Assembly (NCBI RefSeq): GCF_032854445.1
Contig: NC_088302.1
Span: 22,891,788-22,955,787 of the forward strand
Source of the DNA: Liolophura sinensis
Lineage: Eukaryota; Mollusca; Polyplacophora; Chitonida; Chitonidae
Reading direction: 5' to 3'
DNA length: 64,000 bases
A model generated the notes under the pieces. That model ran no database searches. It worked only from the letters and a program-made list of their open reading frames with translations, and was not told the DNA's origin. Each line of letters opens with the position of its first letter. Positions within the stretch are counted from its first letter, which is position 1. The position numbers and the translations under genes are program-made. Of this stretch, positions 13,901 through 24,971 are shown one piece after another.

Positions 13901-16319
13901 TTCGCACAATGACGACGGAGACGATTAATGAGATGATTATTGTCAGCGATAAAACAACAACCACGATGTACATGTTGACCGTGGAGAAGGTGGTTTGTCC
14001 GCTGGTTTGACTACCAACAACAACAGCGAGTGTAGCTGTGGATGAAAGTGGTGGCGCCCCATTGTCATCCACAGTGAGATTCAGTTTAAACACGGTTCCA
14101 TCATCCAAATGTGACACAGATTTTGTAAGTGAGATTTCTCCCGTGGAACTATTCATGAAAAATACTCCTCCAGAATCGTCGTTCATGGAGAATACCAAAT
14201 TTGTCTCCGAGTCAGCGTCCGTTACATTCATCTTGGCCACGATGAACGATGTGCTGTGTTTGTCTAGATTTACTGTTTCGTTGGTGGCGGATGGAAAGAT
14301 GAACACTGGAGGATTGTCGTTAACATCCAGTATTATAACATCTACAGGAACAGTCGAGCTGAGTTGAGGGCTTCCCATATCGCGAGCTATTGCGATTAGG
14401 GGTACCAGTGAATGTTCCTCTCGATTTAATGGCCTTGCTGTCCGAATCTCGCCAGATTTGCTATCAATAGTAAAAGACTTGAATGCGCGTGACTCACGAG
14501 AAAGGTCAAAAGTTACCTGCCCGCCTGAGCCAGTGTCTGAATCCAAGGCTTCAACTTTACCAATGTATGTCCCGGCTGGAGAGTTTTCTGTGATGGCGAA
14601 GTGATATCTACTTTGATTGAACAAAGGAGTTTCATCGTTCACATCTAGCAGTTCTATAACTACCGTGGTTCTCGTACGACGTGGAGGAATTCCGTGATCT
14701 CGTGCGTATACAGCCAACCTCACTTCCGGTTTTGTTTCTCGGTCCAGTCGGCTCGCCACAAATATTGTCCCCGTTTTCTTACTGATGCGGAAGAAGTCCG
14801 TGTCCGGCTTAGAGGAAGCGATCTCATAAGTGATCCTCGCATTGTCTCCCTCGTCTTTATCTACAGCAGTCAATGTGATGATTGGTCTACCCACATCCAA
14901 GCTTTCTTGAACCATAACGGGGAAGACATCTTGCTGGAAAGCCGGAGCGTTGTCGTTGTCATCTGTCACGTGAATGGCGATATCACCAGAGGTTCTTAGC
15001 AACGGCGCTCCTCTATCCTGGCACGTGGCCTGGATCGTGTATCTTGCAATCTTTTCTCTATCTAGCGTCTTTTTCAAAGTGATCTGGTATCCGTTTTGGC
15101 GAATCTCTTCGATTTTAAAGTCATTGTGCTCGAAAGTACAATCAGCGATTGCGTTAGCCCCTGTGTCCCGGTCTGTTACTGATATATGCGCTATGAAGCT
15201 GCCTATAGGAGCAGCTTCGGAAATCTCGGCGTATTTTTGCCCAGATATGTAATTCACGTTAAGCACAGGATTGTTATCGTTAACGTCGGTGACTTCCACA
15301 ATAACCAAAGCCTGTGAAGATCTCGACGGGGATCCCCTGTCGTAGGCTTCGACTATCAGACGGTATTCTGTGGTTTCTTCGTAATCTAGATTAGACATAA
15401 CGCTTATCTCACCGGTAGTCGTGTTAATCTCAAAAACTCCCAAAGCAATCAGCACGCTCCTTGAGCCAAATCTATATCCCACCTGTCCGCTCTCACCAGC
15501 ATCTTCATCAGTGGCTGTGATCTTGATTACAGGTGTGCCAACAGGTGAGTTTTCTCGAATCGTAATGCTGGAAGGTTGTTTAGCGATGATCGGTGGGTTG
15601 TCATTTACGTCTAAGACAGTTATTACGATGGACATTTTGCCTGATCGCTGAGGAGATCCGCCATCTTTAGCCACGACTTGCACATTGTAAGAAGCCGTCT
15701 CTTCACGGTCTAATTTCCGCTGTAAAACAATGGCGGCTCCAGGCAGGCCTTCTAAAGTCTCGGTGACGATGATGCTGAAAACGTCATTTGGGGGTTCCAG
15801 TACATACATTTTCACAGAGTTATCGTCCATGTCCGGATCCATGGCAGTAGGGATGGAAAATTGAGTATTGACGCCTGTATCTTCCATTATATTGATGTGG
15901 ATTTCGGCTTCTGGGAAAACTGGCGAGTTGTCGTTTTCATCCTCTATCACAACATCAACACGGAAGATCTTCACAGGCACAGTCTCTGTTGAAAAAGCTA
16001 CATCGAGTTTCACTACACATGCGTTGGCGTCTGGGCACAGGGTCTCTCTATCCAGTGATGTGACTGTGAATATACCTCCTGTAGCCTCATTCAGGGTGAA
16101 ATGGTTCGAGTAGGGGTTACCGCCTGTGAGAAATGAACATTTAAATCCGTAGAGGTCGCTCTTTGGGATCCCCACAGGAAAACGGTCACTGTCAATGATA
16201 TTGCCAACGAAGAACTTGGGCGGTCTACCTTCTTTGACCGAAAATGCACAATTCGAATTCCCAATGACGATGAAAATAAACACAATGTGGAGGCAAACGT
16301 TACATTCCCTAACGTCCAT
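10966..16319 (-). CDS. Protocadherin with 7 cadherin repeats, 4 coding exons (delta-protocadherin-like)
   Basis: Calcium-dependent adhesion receptor, single-pass membrane protein. Predicted exons on the minus strand: 16,319-13,689; 13,172-13,059; 11,932-11,797; 11,210-10,966. All junctions have AG acceptors and GT donors (CAG|GTGGGT, CAG|GTAAG, AAAG|GTGAGT) and phases 0, 0 and 1 fit, giving about 1,041 residues. Exon 1 alone holds the signal peptide (1-24), EC1 (28-135), EC2 (136-245), EC3 (246-353), EC4 (354-461), EC5 (462-567), EC6 (568-673), EC7 (674-780), a membrane helix (about 781-804) and the basic stop-transfer RMRKQ. EC1 has the protocadherin CX5C pair (C95, C101). DxNDN-type linkers follow EC1-EC4 and EC6; EC5 ends DVNDE. 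The third exon has SEETYDSGKGGS, recalling the DSGKG (CM2) motif of vertebrate delta-protocadherins. The one-big-ectodomain-exon layout also fits that family. EC1-EC5 match the short array genes, so this is their closest long relative here. Further 5' non-coding exons are possible. Confidence 0.9.
11495..11723 (+). mobile_element. SINE, 5'-truncated, in the last intron of the 7-repeat gene
   Basis: tRNA-derived SINE lacking its head. It retains the B-box region (GTGAGTTCAAGTCC), the conserved middle (gtgggaaggtct ... ccggtttccacccacc) and the tail ending acaccaatcaaataaatgaa. It is flanked by an imperfect 13-bp target-site duplication, catttggattttg (11,482-11,494) and catttggattctg (11,724-11,736). 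It is antisense to the host gene and lies wholly inside the 11,211-11,796 intron. Confidence 0.8.
12238..12345 (-). mobile_element. SINE 3' fragment in the second intron of the 7-repeat gene
   Basis: Reads, in minus orientation, as the 3' half of the same SINE family: tail (acttatttatttgattgg), then the cgtataagtgaaatattcttga-like region and part of the central domain, breaking off before the tRNA head. Same strand as the host gene. No clear target duplication seen. Confidence 0.7.
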
Positions 16320-17830
16320 GATCCCTGTTAGTAGGCATCAGTATGGTAAAATAATCCAGTACGGACACTGCAGGCTGGTTTATTACATTCAAAGTATAAC
16401 AATATACTGTGAAGTACCTGTTCCCCGTGGATTACCTTATAAACTAAATAAAATCACCTCTCCAGTCGAGAGGCGTGTTTTCAGTCTTTTAGTCAGTTGG
16501 TGGAATGCGACTCAGTATTAAAACCCTCGGGCAAAGCAAAGCGGAAAGAACAGAAATGTTTGTGACCAAATGTAAAAGCATGTGTATTATAAGCGGATAA
16601 CCCAGTGCTTATCCCCGGACAGGCCAGAACAAGTGGTGTAGCAGTGGCTCTCTCCGCACACGGGCATAGCCTTACGGTTCCCATACAGAACCGAACACGC
16701 CTTGTTGACATAATCTTTGTTAATCCTTTTTGATCCAGACCTGTATCCATACCGTTGCTCAGTGAAGCGCTAACTGTTCTCATATCTGTAACAGCGACTA
16801 TTACTCGCGTTACCCATATTGGAATGAAACTGGTCTCTAACAGAGATAGTATTTACTCACTAATTAACATCAGTATTTTAGTGTAGTATTTAATTGACAC
16901 GGAAAAGCTTCATTTTGGGCGAGGCCACTTTTCTAAATATTTGGCCACACAGTTACTTAAAACGGAGGAGATTCTGATATTGATAAGTTTCTGAGTATTG
17001 CTATCTCGTCAAACGTTTTGTATAAAATATAAATGAATTTTTTATCTGCTGAAACTGATCAGTTTTCAGGGTGATTTGTAGAAGTAAATAATTGTGTATG
17101 CCTTGCATCTAACACACCACTCCGGAATTTTTCTTTTCTAACTTTTTTTACATTTCACAAAGTTTTACATTTCACTTGTTCAATTAGAGTATGTCAAATC
17201 CCTGAGTTGAAACATGGCCACATGATATAGTATGATATGCCTTATAGTTCCAACTAGATAACAAAGGGATTGAAGCCATATATACATATTTTGGTGCCTT
17301 GCTTTACATAGACTAAGTGAAGCTTTTGCATTTTTTTTAGTTTAAACATTGTTCAAGTTCATGAGAAATGGACCAAAATCTGATAAGAAAGTTTTGAAAT
17401 TTCTACTTTTAAATGACGTTAACATATATACAGTTATATTCATTTCAGTTTTAGATCAAAGCTTTGCAGCAATTGTGTTTTAACTTTCAAAATTGGTTTG
17501 GGTGGTAAGAAATGGAGTGATTTTAGAAAACAGTTGCCGTGATGCTACATTACGCTTCTATTCAACCAGTCGTCTGTTATACAGCTTTATGTGTGTAAAA
17601 GTACTTTCTGCAGTGTAAAAGTATATGCACGAATGTCTTGGTTTTTATTATTACAAGTTAAAGGTATAATTACATGGCCTTCTCTTAACTTCATTCCAGT
17701 TAAGTGTGTCCAGTTTCACGTTTGCCAGAATCAGATTTATAACAATACTAACAAAGGAAAGATTTCTATCTTATCCCCGTAAATTACACAATAACTTGCG
17801 TAATTATTGTTTCTGGTGACCACCCTTGAC
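16320..17830. other. Upstream region of the 7-repeat protocadherin
   Basis: No coding sequence recognised. On the minus strand a possible splice acceptor (cctactaacag) lies just before the start codon at about 16,325, so a non-coding leader exon further upstream is likely, as in the array genes. Its length (about 1.5 kb up to the conserved block at 17,831) equals the spacing between the A1 start and the same block in unit 1. Confidence 0.4.
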
Positions 17831-17980
17831 GTCCTAATCCTCATCTTTGGGATATTGGGGATTAGTATGTAAATATTTGTTTAATCCCAGGGAATAATCA
17901 AAGATTTCAATGACAGTATTGTTGCCACACCTGACGTCGTGGATCCAGACAGGTGACAGCCTCTTCCTGCAAACTTCAAA
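17831..17980. promoter_or_regulatory. Diverged copy of the array's conserved control block
   Basis: Contains TAATCC (17,835-17,840), GGATTA (17,859-17,864), CACACCTGACGTC (17,926-17,938) and GCAAACTTCAAAG (ending near 17,980), in the same order and with similar spacing as the block in every head-to-head interval of the array. The CRE-type core here is TGACGTCG (17,932-17,939). It sits about 1.5 kb upstream of the 7-repeat gene start, as the array copies do relative to A genes. The homology is visible; control function is inferred. Confidence 0.6.
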
Positions 17981-18172
17981 GATTTTTGTTGTTTCTTTGT
18001 AATGAACAACGTTGACAGCCTTTAACCTGTAGCCTACCTGGATAAACTGTAACTATCGATAATTGTAGCTTAATTCTTTGTTTAGTGGACATTTGGGGTG
18101 TTTATGATTTCTTCAACGCTTTGTTTTCACTTAAGAAGACAGGTAATCAAAGAATACAATTATTTACTCTAT

Positions 18173-18174
18173 AT

Positions 18175-18257
<83 letters not shown>
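18173..18257. repeat. (TTTA)n microsatellite
   Basis: About 21 tandem TTTA units. It lies between the diverged control block and the relic of the array unit, where a B gene would be expected if a full unit had once been present. Confidence 0.95.
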
Positions 18258-18258
<1 letters not shown>

Positions 18259-18309
18259 GATTTGCCGCTGTGCCGTTTGGAGTTATGTGGGCCTGAGGGC
18301 AGAGTTGTT

Positions 18310-18780
18310 CTAAACCAAACTTGACGACTGAATTGTACTCGACTTATGAAACCGATTTAGGTCAACAACATACGCTCCTGCTGTTTTGGGGGTTTAAAAA
18401 TTTTGCTCAAAAATATGTTGAGTCCTTGTCTGATTGAATAATTAATTGGTGTTTAACTCAGGAATTGTTCATTTATGTGGTGGATTCTTGAGTACGGCTT
18501 AAAACACTAATCAAATAAATAAATGAATAAGTTTATATGATGACAATCAGTTTCCTGCGCTAGGCCATGGCCCTTCGTCAGGCACCTCAGCAACCTCACA
18601 GAAAGATGAAGTGATCATTGATACGTTTTGTGTCCTGGTAACATTTTAATTTTCCTTTTTATTTGCATTTTTACTTCATTATGATATACACTACCTTAAT
18701 TGTGACTGTACCTCTCCAGTTAGAATTATCTTAAGCCAAGCGTGGGGGGCAGACATATGTAAATAGTATACCAACGCACC
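18310..18780 (+). repeat. Diverged relic of the B-gene 3' flank
   Basis: Matches, with many substitutions, the stretch found downstream of each B gene (for example 27,540-28,020). Shared landmarks in order are ctcgacttat, gtcaacaacat, caaaaatatgttga, a SINE-like tail, cccttcg.caggcacct, caacctcacagaa and gaagccaagcg. No B coding sequence remains nearby. It suggests that an older unit lost its B gene at the left edge of the array. Confidence 0.6.
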
Positions 18781-18996
18781 GCCATTATCTATCCAAAATA
18801 TTCATGTGTTAAAAAAAAATAATAATAAAATAAAACACTGTTTTCATGGGCCACGTTATCTGACAGGAAAGTGACCCTAAAACCAGTATTTAAACCAAAC
18901 AAAAAGACCACAATCATAAAACGTTAGATACCCAGGACGTATAACACAGTCAGCCTGGATTATGTTTTCTGACTTATTTTATTTATTCTTGAAAGC

Positions 18997-19108
18997 GGGG
19001 GCCTCCATGGCTCAGCTGGTTAGCGCGCTAGCGCAGCGCAATGACCCAGGAATCTCTCACCAATGAGTACGGCGTAAAACACCAATCAAATAATAAAAAA
19101 ATAATAAT
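18997..19108 (+). mobile_element. SINE with internal deletion, flanked by target duplication
   Basis: The tRNA-like head (GGGGGCCTCCATGGCTCAGCTGG, giving a good A box) runs directly into the element's 3' tail (gagtacggcgtaaaacacca), so the B box and central domain are missing. Flanked by attcttgaaagc (18,985-18,996) and attcttggaagc (19,109-19,120), a 12-bp target duplication with one mismatch. This implies the shortened form inserted as such, or was deleted after insertion. Confidence 0.75.
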
Positions 19109-19295
19109 ATTCTTGGAAGCAAAGGACAAATCAACATACAGTGTTTTGCACTTGAAGGTAAATTTTATTAGTCTAAGATGTAATGAAACATTTTACCAAA
19201 ATTTATATACAATAACAAAAAACCAGATGATCGCATACGTAACTGGAGTTCAAAAAGTCTCAATAGCACTCCGACATGGTTTTCTTTAAACAGAG

Positions 19296-21213
19296 CTATG
19301 TCTTAATGGTAAGTTTCTCCGTGCTTATAACGGAAATTCTCGACCTCAGTGTATCAGTGGACATCTGCGACTCTGCATCAGTGTCATCAGAGCTACGTCT
19401 CTTAACACAGCAAATTACTATAATCAAACTGATTGACGCAATAGCGGTCAGAATTATAACAAACACAACTATCATTAAATTAGGAAACATTTCTGACTTG
19501 TCTGTATTAGTTAGGAAATCCTCAGACTGAGTGTCCTTCAAACTAGAACTTGGCACAAATAAAACGGTGATGCTTATCTCGGTGTGTTTTGACGGGCTTC
19601 CGTTGTCTTTTGCTACAACAGTCAATATCACTTTCGGTTCATTCAGCGAATCAAGTGGTTTGTTGACAGAAACAGACCCTGAGTTCTGATTGATAGAGAA
19701 ATACTGATTCTCCGGAATGATCGCAAACTTGACGTTAGAATTGTCATTTTCATCGCCATCAACAGCAGTAACCTGGAATATCACTTGCCCGACACTAACA
19801 TCTTTGTATATATAGACCTCGGGATTTGTTTGTGTGAATTCTGGAGCGTTGTCGTTCTCGTCCAAAACGTTGACAATGATTTCATTTGACACAACATTGG
19901 GTTGTTTTCCCCTGTCGTGACACGTTACCAAAACAATATGCCGAGAGGACTGTTCTCTATCTAGCTTGACATTCAGTACAAGCTGGAACTCGGTTTCGCT
20001 CAGAGGAATCAGCAAAAAGTGTTCATTCTCCACAGTGCACGTAATGTCCGCGTTCATACCAGAGTCTTTGTCTTTCACTGAAATCGCTGCCACGAAATGT
20101 TGTCTTTCTGCTGATTCGGAGACAAAACCTTCGTCAGTGCCAGAAAGAAAGTTCACTGTGATCTCGGGGACGTTGTCGTTTACGTCTAAAACGTTCACCT
20201 TAACTACAGACGTTGATGTCAGTGGCGGCGAACCCCTGTCCACGGCCTCCACAATCAGTCGGTAGAGCTTTTGATCTTCGTAATCAAACATCTTCAGGGA
20301 GAACACATCACCAGATAGGGGGTCAATATGAAACATACCTGGGTAAATCATCGCTGTATCTGCGCTTATTCTGTAACTCAGCTGGCCATTCACACCTGAA
20401 TCTTCGTCACTGGCCGTCATTTGGATTACAGGTGAATCGATAACAGAATTTTCCTCCACAGTTAATGTAGTTTGGACAGTTGTGAACACAGGTGATCTGT
20501 TGACAGCCTGTACTGATACAACTATTGTTGTGGTACCTGTTCTCGGAGGTGATCCACCATCTTTAGCCTCCAGTGTCAGTCGGTGTTGTTGCTGTGTTTG
20601 TTTATCAAGTATCGCTGTAAGTCTTATCCGCAGATCATCTGTACCGTCCAGGTTACTGGTAACATCCAACGCGAACATTTCACTGGCGGGAGAAATCTGA
20701 TAGGTGATCACAGAGTTATCTCCCACATCTAGGTCAGTGGCAGAGGGGATCGGAAACGTCGTGTTGACGTCAGCATCTTCAGAAATCTCCAATTGGACAT
20801 CTTCTTCGCGAAAGAAAGGCGAATTGTCATTAACATCAGTTATCATGATATCAAAACGGAAAATGCCAACCAATTTCAATTCCAAGGACACAGCGATATC
20901 CAATTTCATCAAACACGTTTCCGTATGATCACAGATTTCTTCCCGGTCTAAACTTTTCATCAGGAAAATATCACCACTTGATTTTGTGATTTGGAAATAA
21001 TCAGCGAAGGGGTTGCCTCGTTTGAGAATAGAACACAATGGGCTTAGCACCGTGTTTCGCTGTGGTCATACCTCCATTCCCGTTGAAAACATCACCGATG
21101 ACGGTGTACGCTGGAGTGTCTTCTGGTATAGCGATGACCCGTCGAGAAGTTATCTGTCCATCCACGTCGATGAGCAGCAGCACCAGAAAAACTGCTAGTG
21201 TCCTAAAACCCAT
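19296..21213 (-). pseudogene. A1: 5-repeat protocadherin, type A, one frameshift
   Basis: Type-A short protocadherin with an intronless coding region of about 638 codons in intact copies. The start (21,213) gives a signal peptide MGFRTLAVFLVLLLIDVDG. The frame breaks at about 21,036, where one extra A (acacaatgg instead of acacatgg) shifts out of the EC1 frame at about residue 59. The rest, down to the stop at 19,296, is open and conserved: the EC1 CX5C, EC2-EC5, membrane helix and tail ending ISVISTEKLTIKT. Copy-specific changes include DYEDQK and VDRGSPP in EC3. Poly(A) signal AATAAA (minus) at 19,169-19,164. With only one lesion this may be a very young pseudogene, a polymorphism or an assembly error. 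Confidence 0.75.
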
Positions 21214-22312
21214 GGTTTATGTGTGTACATAAGTGAAAATAAAACAAGATCTCTGGTGCAGTATGGTCGCCCAAAATTGCAGGTCTTTTCACCTGTCTTC
21301 GTCTTGATCTGTAAAATAGAATAAATGAAATCAGTGTTATTCAAGCAATCTCATATTTTCATGTTATGAGGAACAATTCTGTTCTTGTTAACAGTTGGTT
21401 AAAACTCATTAATATTCTACAAATAATGGCAACATCTGACTCAGTGGTGAAAAGCGTCTCTAATTGAAAAACCGTAAATCCTTCAACATGGACGGAACGT
21501 GTAAAAAGATCTTAATTTTATTAGTTTTACAACATGTTTAAAAATTTACATTAGAAATCACGCCTTATAGCCAAGTGCATAATAATTCTTACCTTTATAA
21601 TTCAGTGTTTATCTTGTTCATGAACAAGAATAGCGGGGTTTTTTTTTTTTTCGGAAAATCCTTGTCTTATCTCCTTGTTGGTTCGTTTTGGATTGACTGA
21701 GAAATCGTCTTCAGACTTATATAAGGCATCTTGAACCCAGAATTGGTCATACATCCACCGAAGACCCCCGCTAAGTATATCCCCGCATTTCCTGCTCCAC
21801 TTGTATTAGCTTTGTTCTTCGCTGATTATCTCCCACTGAAGGAGGCCTTCCGACGGCTCCTGTCTGAATGATAATCCCTGCCGTGTTCTCTATGCCTCTT
21901 GTATTTCACCTGGTTGTCTGTAATATATTAATCTGTAAATCCCATAGCTCGCCTAAGGGATTATCTCCTATGACATTGATTGAACAATAACCGAAAAGGA
22001 AACGTATTCGAATATGATTTGATTTACACCCTATCTTCTTTCAACGTACATGTTTAAAAAAAATATTGGTTGTAGACGTAGTAAATTTATTGCCATTAAT
22101 TGATAAAAAATTAAACCACCCACTGCCATCTGTAAAAAATTTGGCCATGGCTTAGTTATGTTACCCTTGCAACAGTTGAAAAGAGCAAAATTAAAGTACT
22201 CCAAAATTATTGTTTTAAAATTACTGCATACATGGTCTATTCAGATTATCAAAGGGGTAATACATATTTGCTATAAAGTCCACCCGTCAACTTCCTCATA
22301 TCTTTCTGGGAA

Positions 22313-22706
22313 ACCCTGTTGGCAGAATGGTCTAAATGTTTGGCAATGATTATAGAGTATTATAGGTGCCTGACTGTGAGGTCGTTGCTTCGAAGCCCGG
22401 ATTGCTTTTTCCTCACTAGAAACTCTGGTACATATCCAGCAATAACGATTCGAAACAATTCACAGTGAACAGCAACATTTTACATGTATAGGTGAAAAAT
22501 AAATAAACTTGTTCATATTTTGCGTTCCTATAAATGTTTGGCAATGATAATTAAGTATTATAGGTGCCAGAGTGAAAGGTCCTTACTTCGAAGCCCAGAT
22601 TGCTTTTTCACCGCTAGAATCTCTGATACGTAACCAGGAATAACGATTCGAAAAAAATCACAGTGAACAGCTGTTACACGCACAGGTGAAAAATAAATAA
22701 ACTTGT
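22313..22706 (+). repeat. Tandemly duplicated tRNA-like segment, unit 1 only
   Basis: A segment of about 190 bp occurs twice in a row (about 22,313-22,512 and 22,530-22,706); the other units have one copy. Each copy has an element resembling a pol III B box (GCTTCGAAGCCC/GCCCA), the line gattgctttttc and the end gtgaaaaataaataaacttg. It may descend from another tRNA-derived SINE. The two copies differ at several positions, and the second is closer to the single copy of unit 5. Confidence 0.6.
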
Positions 22707-22792
22707 TCATATTCTATAATATTACTTTCAATGTTTCGCTTTCTAATTTATAACGCAGTGATCTTTGAACTAGAGAAGGAACATGAAAACTT

Positions 22793-22960
22793 GGCGCCTT
22801 AATCCTCCATGATATTAAGAAGATGTAGGATTAACAGGTTAATGTTTGTTCAATCTCTCAACCTAATCAAGTTTAATCAACACACAGAATAACGGAAATA
22901 CTCGCACACCTGACATCATAATTCCGGACGGAGGACAGTCTTTAGCGGCAAAGTTCAAAG
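22793..22960. promoter_or_regulatory. Conserved control block, unit 1
   Basis: TAATCC (22,800-22,805) and GGATTA (22,828-22,833) form an inverted pair of K50-homeodomain (Otx/Pitx type) sites. They are followed by CACACCTGACATCATAATT, where the CRE core is changed to TGACATCA (22,911-22,918), and by gcggcaaagttcaaag. It lies about 1.1 kb upstream of the A1 TATA box and 2 kb before the B1 start. Conservation is seen; factor identity is inferred. Confidence 0.55.
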
Positions 22961-24597
22961 CTGTCTGTTATCTTGAAACATGTAAGATCAATTGCGCATT
23001 TAATCAACGTTTTGTTTGAAATAATAACCTTGTTGCGTGCTATCTCCGCGTAGATCTTTTATTCTTACCGACAAAACACAACACGCACAAACATAATCGC
23101 TACAGCAGATGTATCACTATATTTTCAATAGCTAACCACGATTTATAAGACATTTATCTTTGCCAGACACAGTGGTACATCATATTGTGCGTCGCACAAT
23201 TTTAACTGTCTTGTCATAGCTTTCTCATATATCTAGTTGGTCTGTAAGAACATATATAACAGTAGTTGATTTAACGTCAACATGTATTGTTACAAGATAT
23301 CCCCATGTAAAAGAGAACCCTCTTTTAAGCGGTGGTAAAATTTTGGTTGGTTTAGAAACACTAAGAGGCATATAGGGATATAATATGAATAGCTTTTCTT
23401 CACAATCATGTAACAATATTCGTCAAAACAATGCAGACAAAATAAATCACCGTTACTTTGAGGCTGAAATGATAAATGTTGATTCCTTCCCCCATAAAAC
23501 CCATGACTTTCACATCAGTGAGCCCTTCTACAGTTTACGTCGTTAACATCAGTCAAATAAGTCTAAGTTTGATTTATCTTTGTTAAAACATTCAATGTGA
23601 TTTTATATCCACAAGAATAGGGTACCACGGGTCCATGTACAATGAGTTTCAATTCCATTTCCACAAACTAATTTTTTTTGTTCAACCAAAAATGTGGCAA
23701 GTTTTACGTTAAATTATACCAATACAAATGTCACGGGATATTTTTGTTGTTTTCAACTAATTATACAATGTGTCAGTTTTGCATTGGTCGCGTGTTGAGG
23801 AAATCAAACCCCAATACGTTTCCTCTGTGGCTTTTGTCTAACCAGTATTACATGACATCATCCTTTATTTGGGCAAAGATAAAGGGCGGATGAAAGTATT
23901 AGAGACAATACCGTCCGACAGGTGGCAACACGGGGACACTCAGCATGAGCCGAAGGTTTTGTCCTTTAACAGTTCCCCAAAAGACCTTCACCCTAGCTGA
24001 CATCACATACAAACAAGGTTCAAAAACACCGCACAGGAAATACGGGGGTTACCCTACTGGGGTGCTACCCAGAGGGTACATACCCAGAAGCCATATTTGT
24101 GTTTTACATGTATAAGTCAGAAGATATTCAATTGGTCATTCACAAATCAACCTTCGAGGCACACCTGCACAACGTAGCAGCATCCTGGAACACGAAAACT
24201 ATTACCACAAGGTGTTACCAGAAAGTGCTACATTTTACAAGAACGAACTTTGTGGGTAAGTTGTATTGTTAGAAAGGCTTTGACACTCGTTGTCAAACTC
24301 TATACAATCTAGTTTAAATTGCTTTCTTTTCTCCACAAATGCATGATGTTCATCTGTGTAGTATTGGCCAAAGACTAAACAGCCTAAAGTTTAGTGGAAA
24401 GTTTCAAGACGCACTTGTGAACAAAGTTGAAAAGCTTTTTTCATTGAACGTGATCAGCTAAAAGTATAGAACTTTATCATTCAAATGTACAACGTTAGAA
24501 ATACCAAACACTTATGTTGATTTAATTATGAAAAGCACTTTAGCCTTCTGTTCAAAATTAAAAGAACGTATAATTGTTTTGATTCGCTTAGAATATA

Positions 24598-24861
24598 GGG
24601 GCCTCCGTGGCCAAGGGAGCCACGGCGCAATAAATCAGGGGCCTTTATCTATCTGGTCGCCGTGAGTTCAAATCCAGCTTCTGCAGGCTGCCTCATCGGC
24701 TGTACGTGGGAAGGTCTTCTGATGGTCCTGAGTTTCCCCCCCGGGTTATGCCCTGCTTCCTATCACCATGTTGCTGGACGCCGTTGTATAAGTGAAATAT
24801 TATTGAGTACAGCGTAAAATACCGATAAAATAAATAACAAATTAATCAAATAAATAAATAA
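24598..24861 (+). mobile_element. Fixed SINE in the B1 leader intron
   Basis: Full-length member of the SINE family: GGGGCCTCCGTGG head (A box partly deleted), B box GTGAGTTCAAATCC, central domain, tail with gataaaataaataac. The same copy sits at the same place before every B gene, so it inserted before the array expanded. Its tail ends about 25 bp before the predicted splice acceptor at 24,883-24,884. Confidence 0.85.
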
Positions 24862-24971
24862 CTTTAAATATTTTTATTTCACAGGATAACTTGTACTACA
24901 CCAGAAGATATCTTTAAACCTTGGGTGAAGTTACTGCAACATTAGGGAGTACAGGATAACGACGCACAGCC

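Larger units (their letters stand above)
21214..24971. promoter_or_regulatory. Head-to-head control interval A1/B1
   Basis: For A1 (minus): palindromic TATA box CTTATATAAG at 21,716-21,725; leader exon ending at 21,593 with donor AAAG|GTAAGAATT; acceptor TTTTACAG before 21,308. An 18-bp palindrome, TCTTGTTCATGAACAAGA, lies in the leader (21,612-21,629). For B1 (plus): leader donor TGTGG|GTAAGTT after 24,255 and acceptor TTTCACAG before 24,885, which is 87 nt from the start codon. The conserved block lies at 22,793-22,960 and a SINE inside the B leader intron. No protein-coding gene seen. Exon limits are predictions from splice motifs. Confidence 0.6.

Noticed and set aside
13798-15651. Several plus-strand frames of 70-109 codons within the 7-repeat gene
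   Set aside because: Antisense shadows of the cadherin exon; the minus strand carries the conserved protein. The same applies to antisense frames inside each A and B gene.
18098-18313. 71-codon plus frame of Leu-Phe-Ile-Tyr repeats
   Set aside because: Translation of the (TTTA)n microsatellite.
22900-22960. CTCF-type site in the control block, by analogy with vertebrate protocadherin promoters
   Set aside because: No convincing match to the CTCF core; only CRE-type and TAATCC motifs can be seen.
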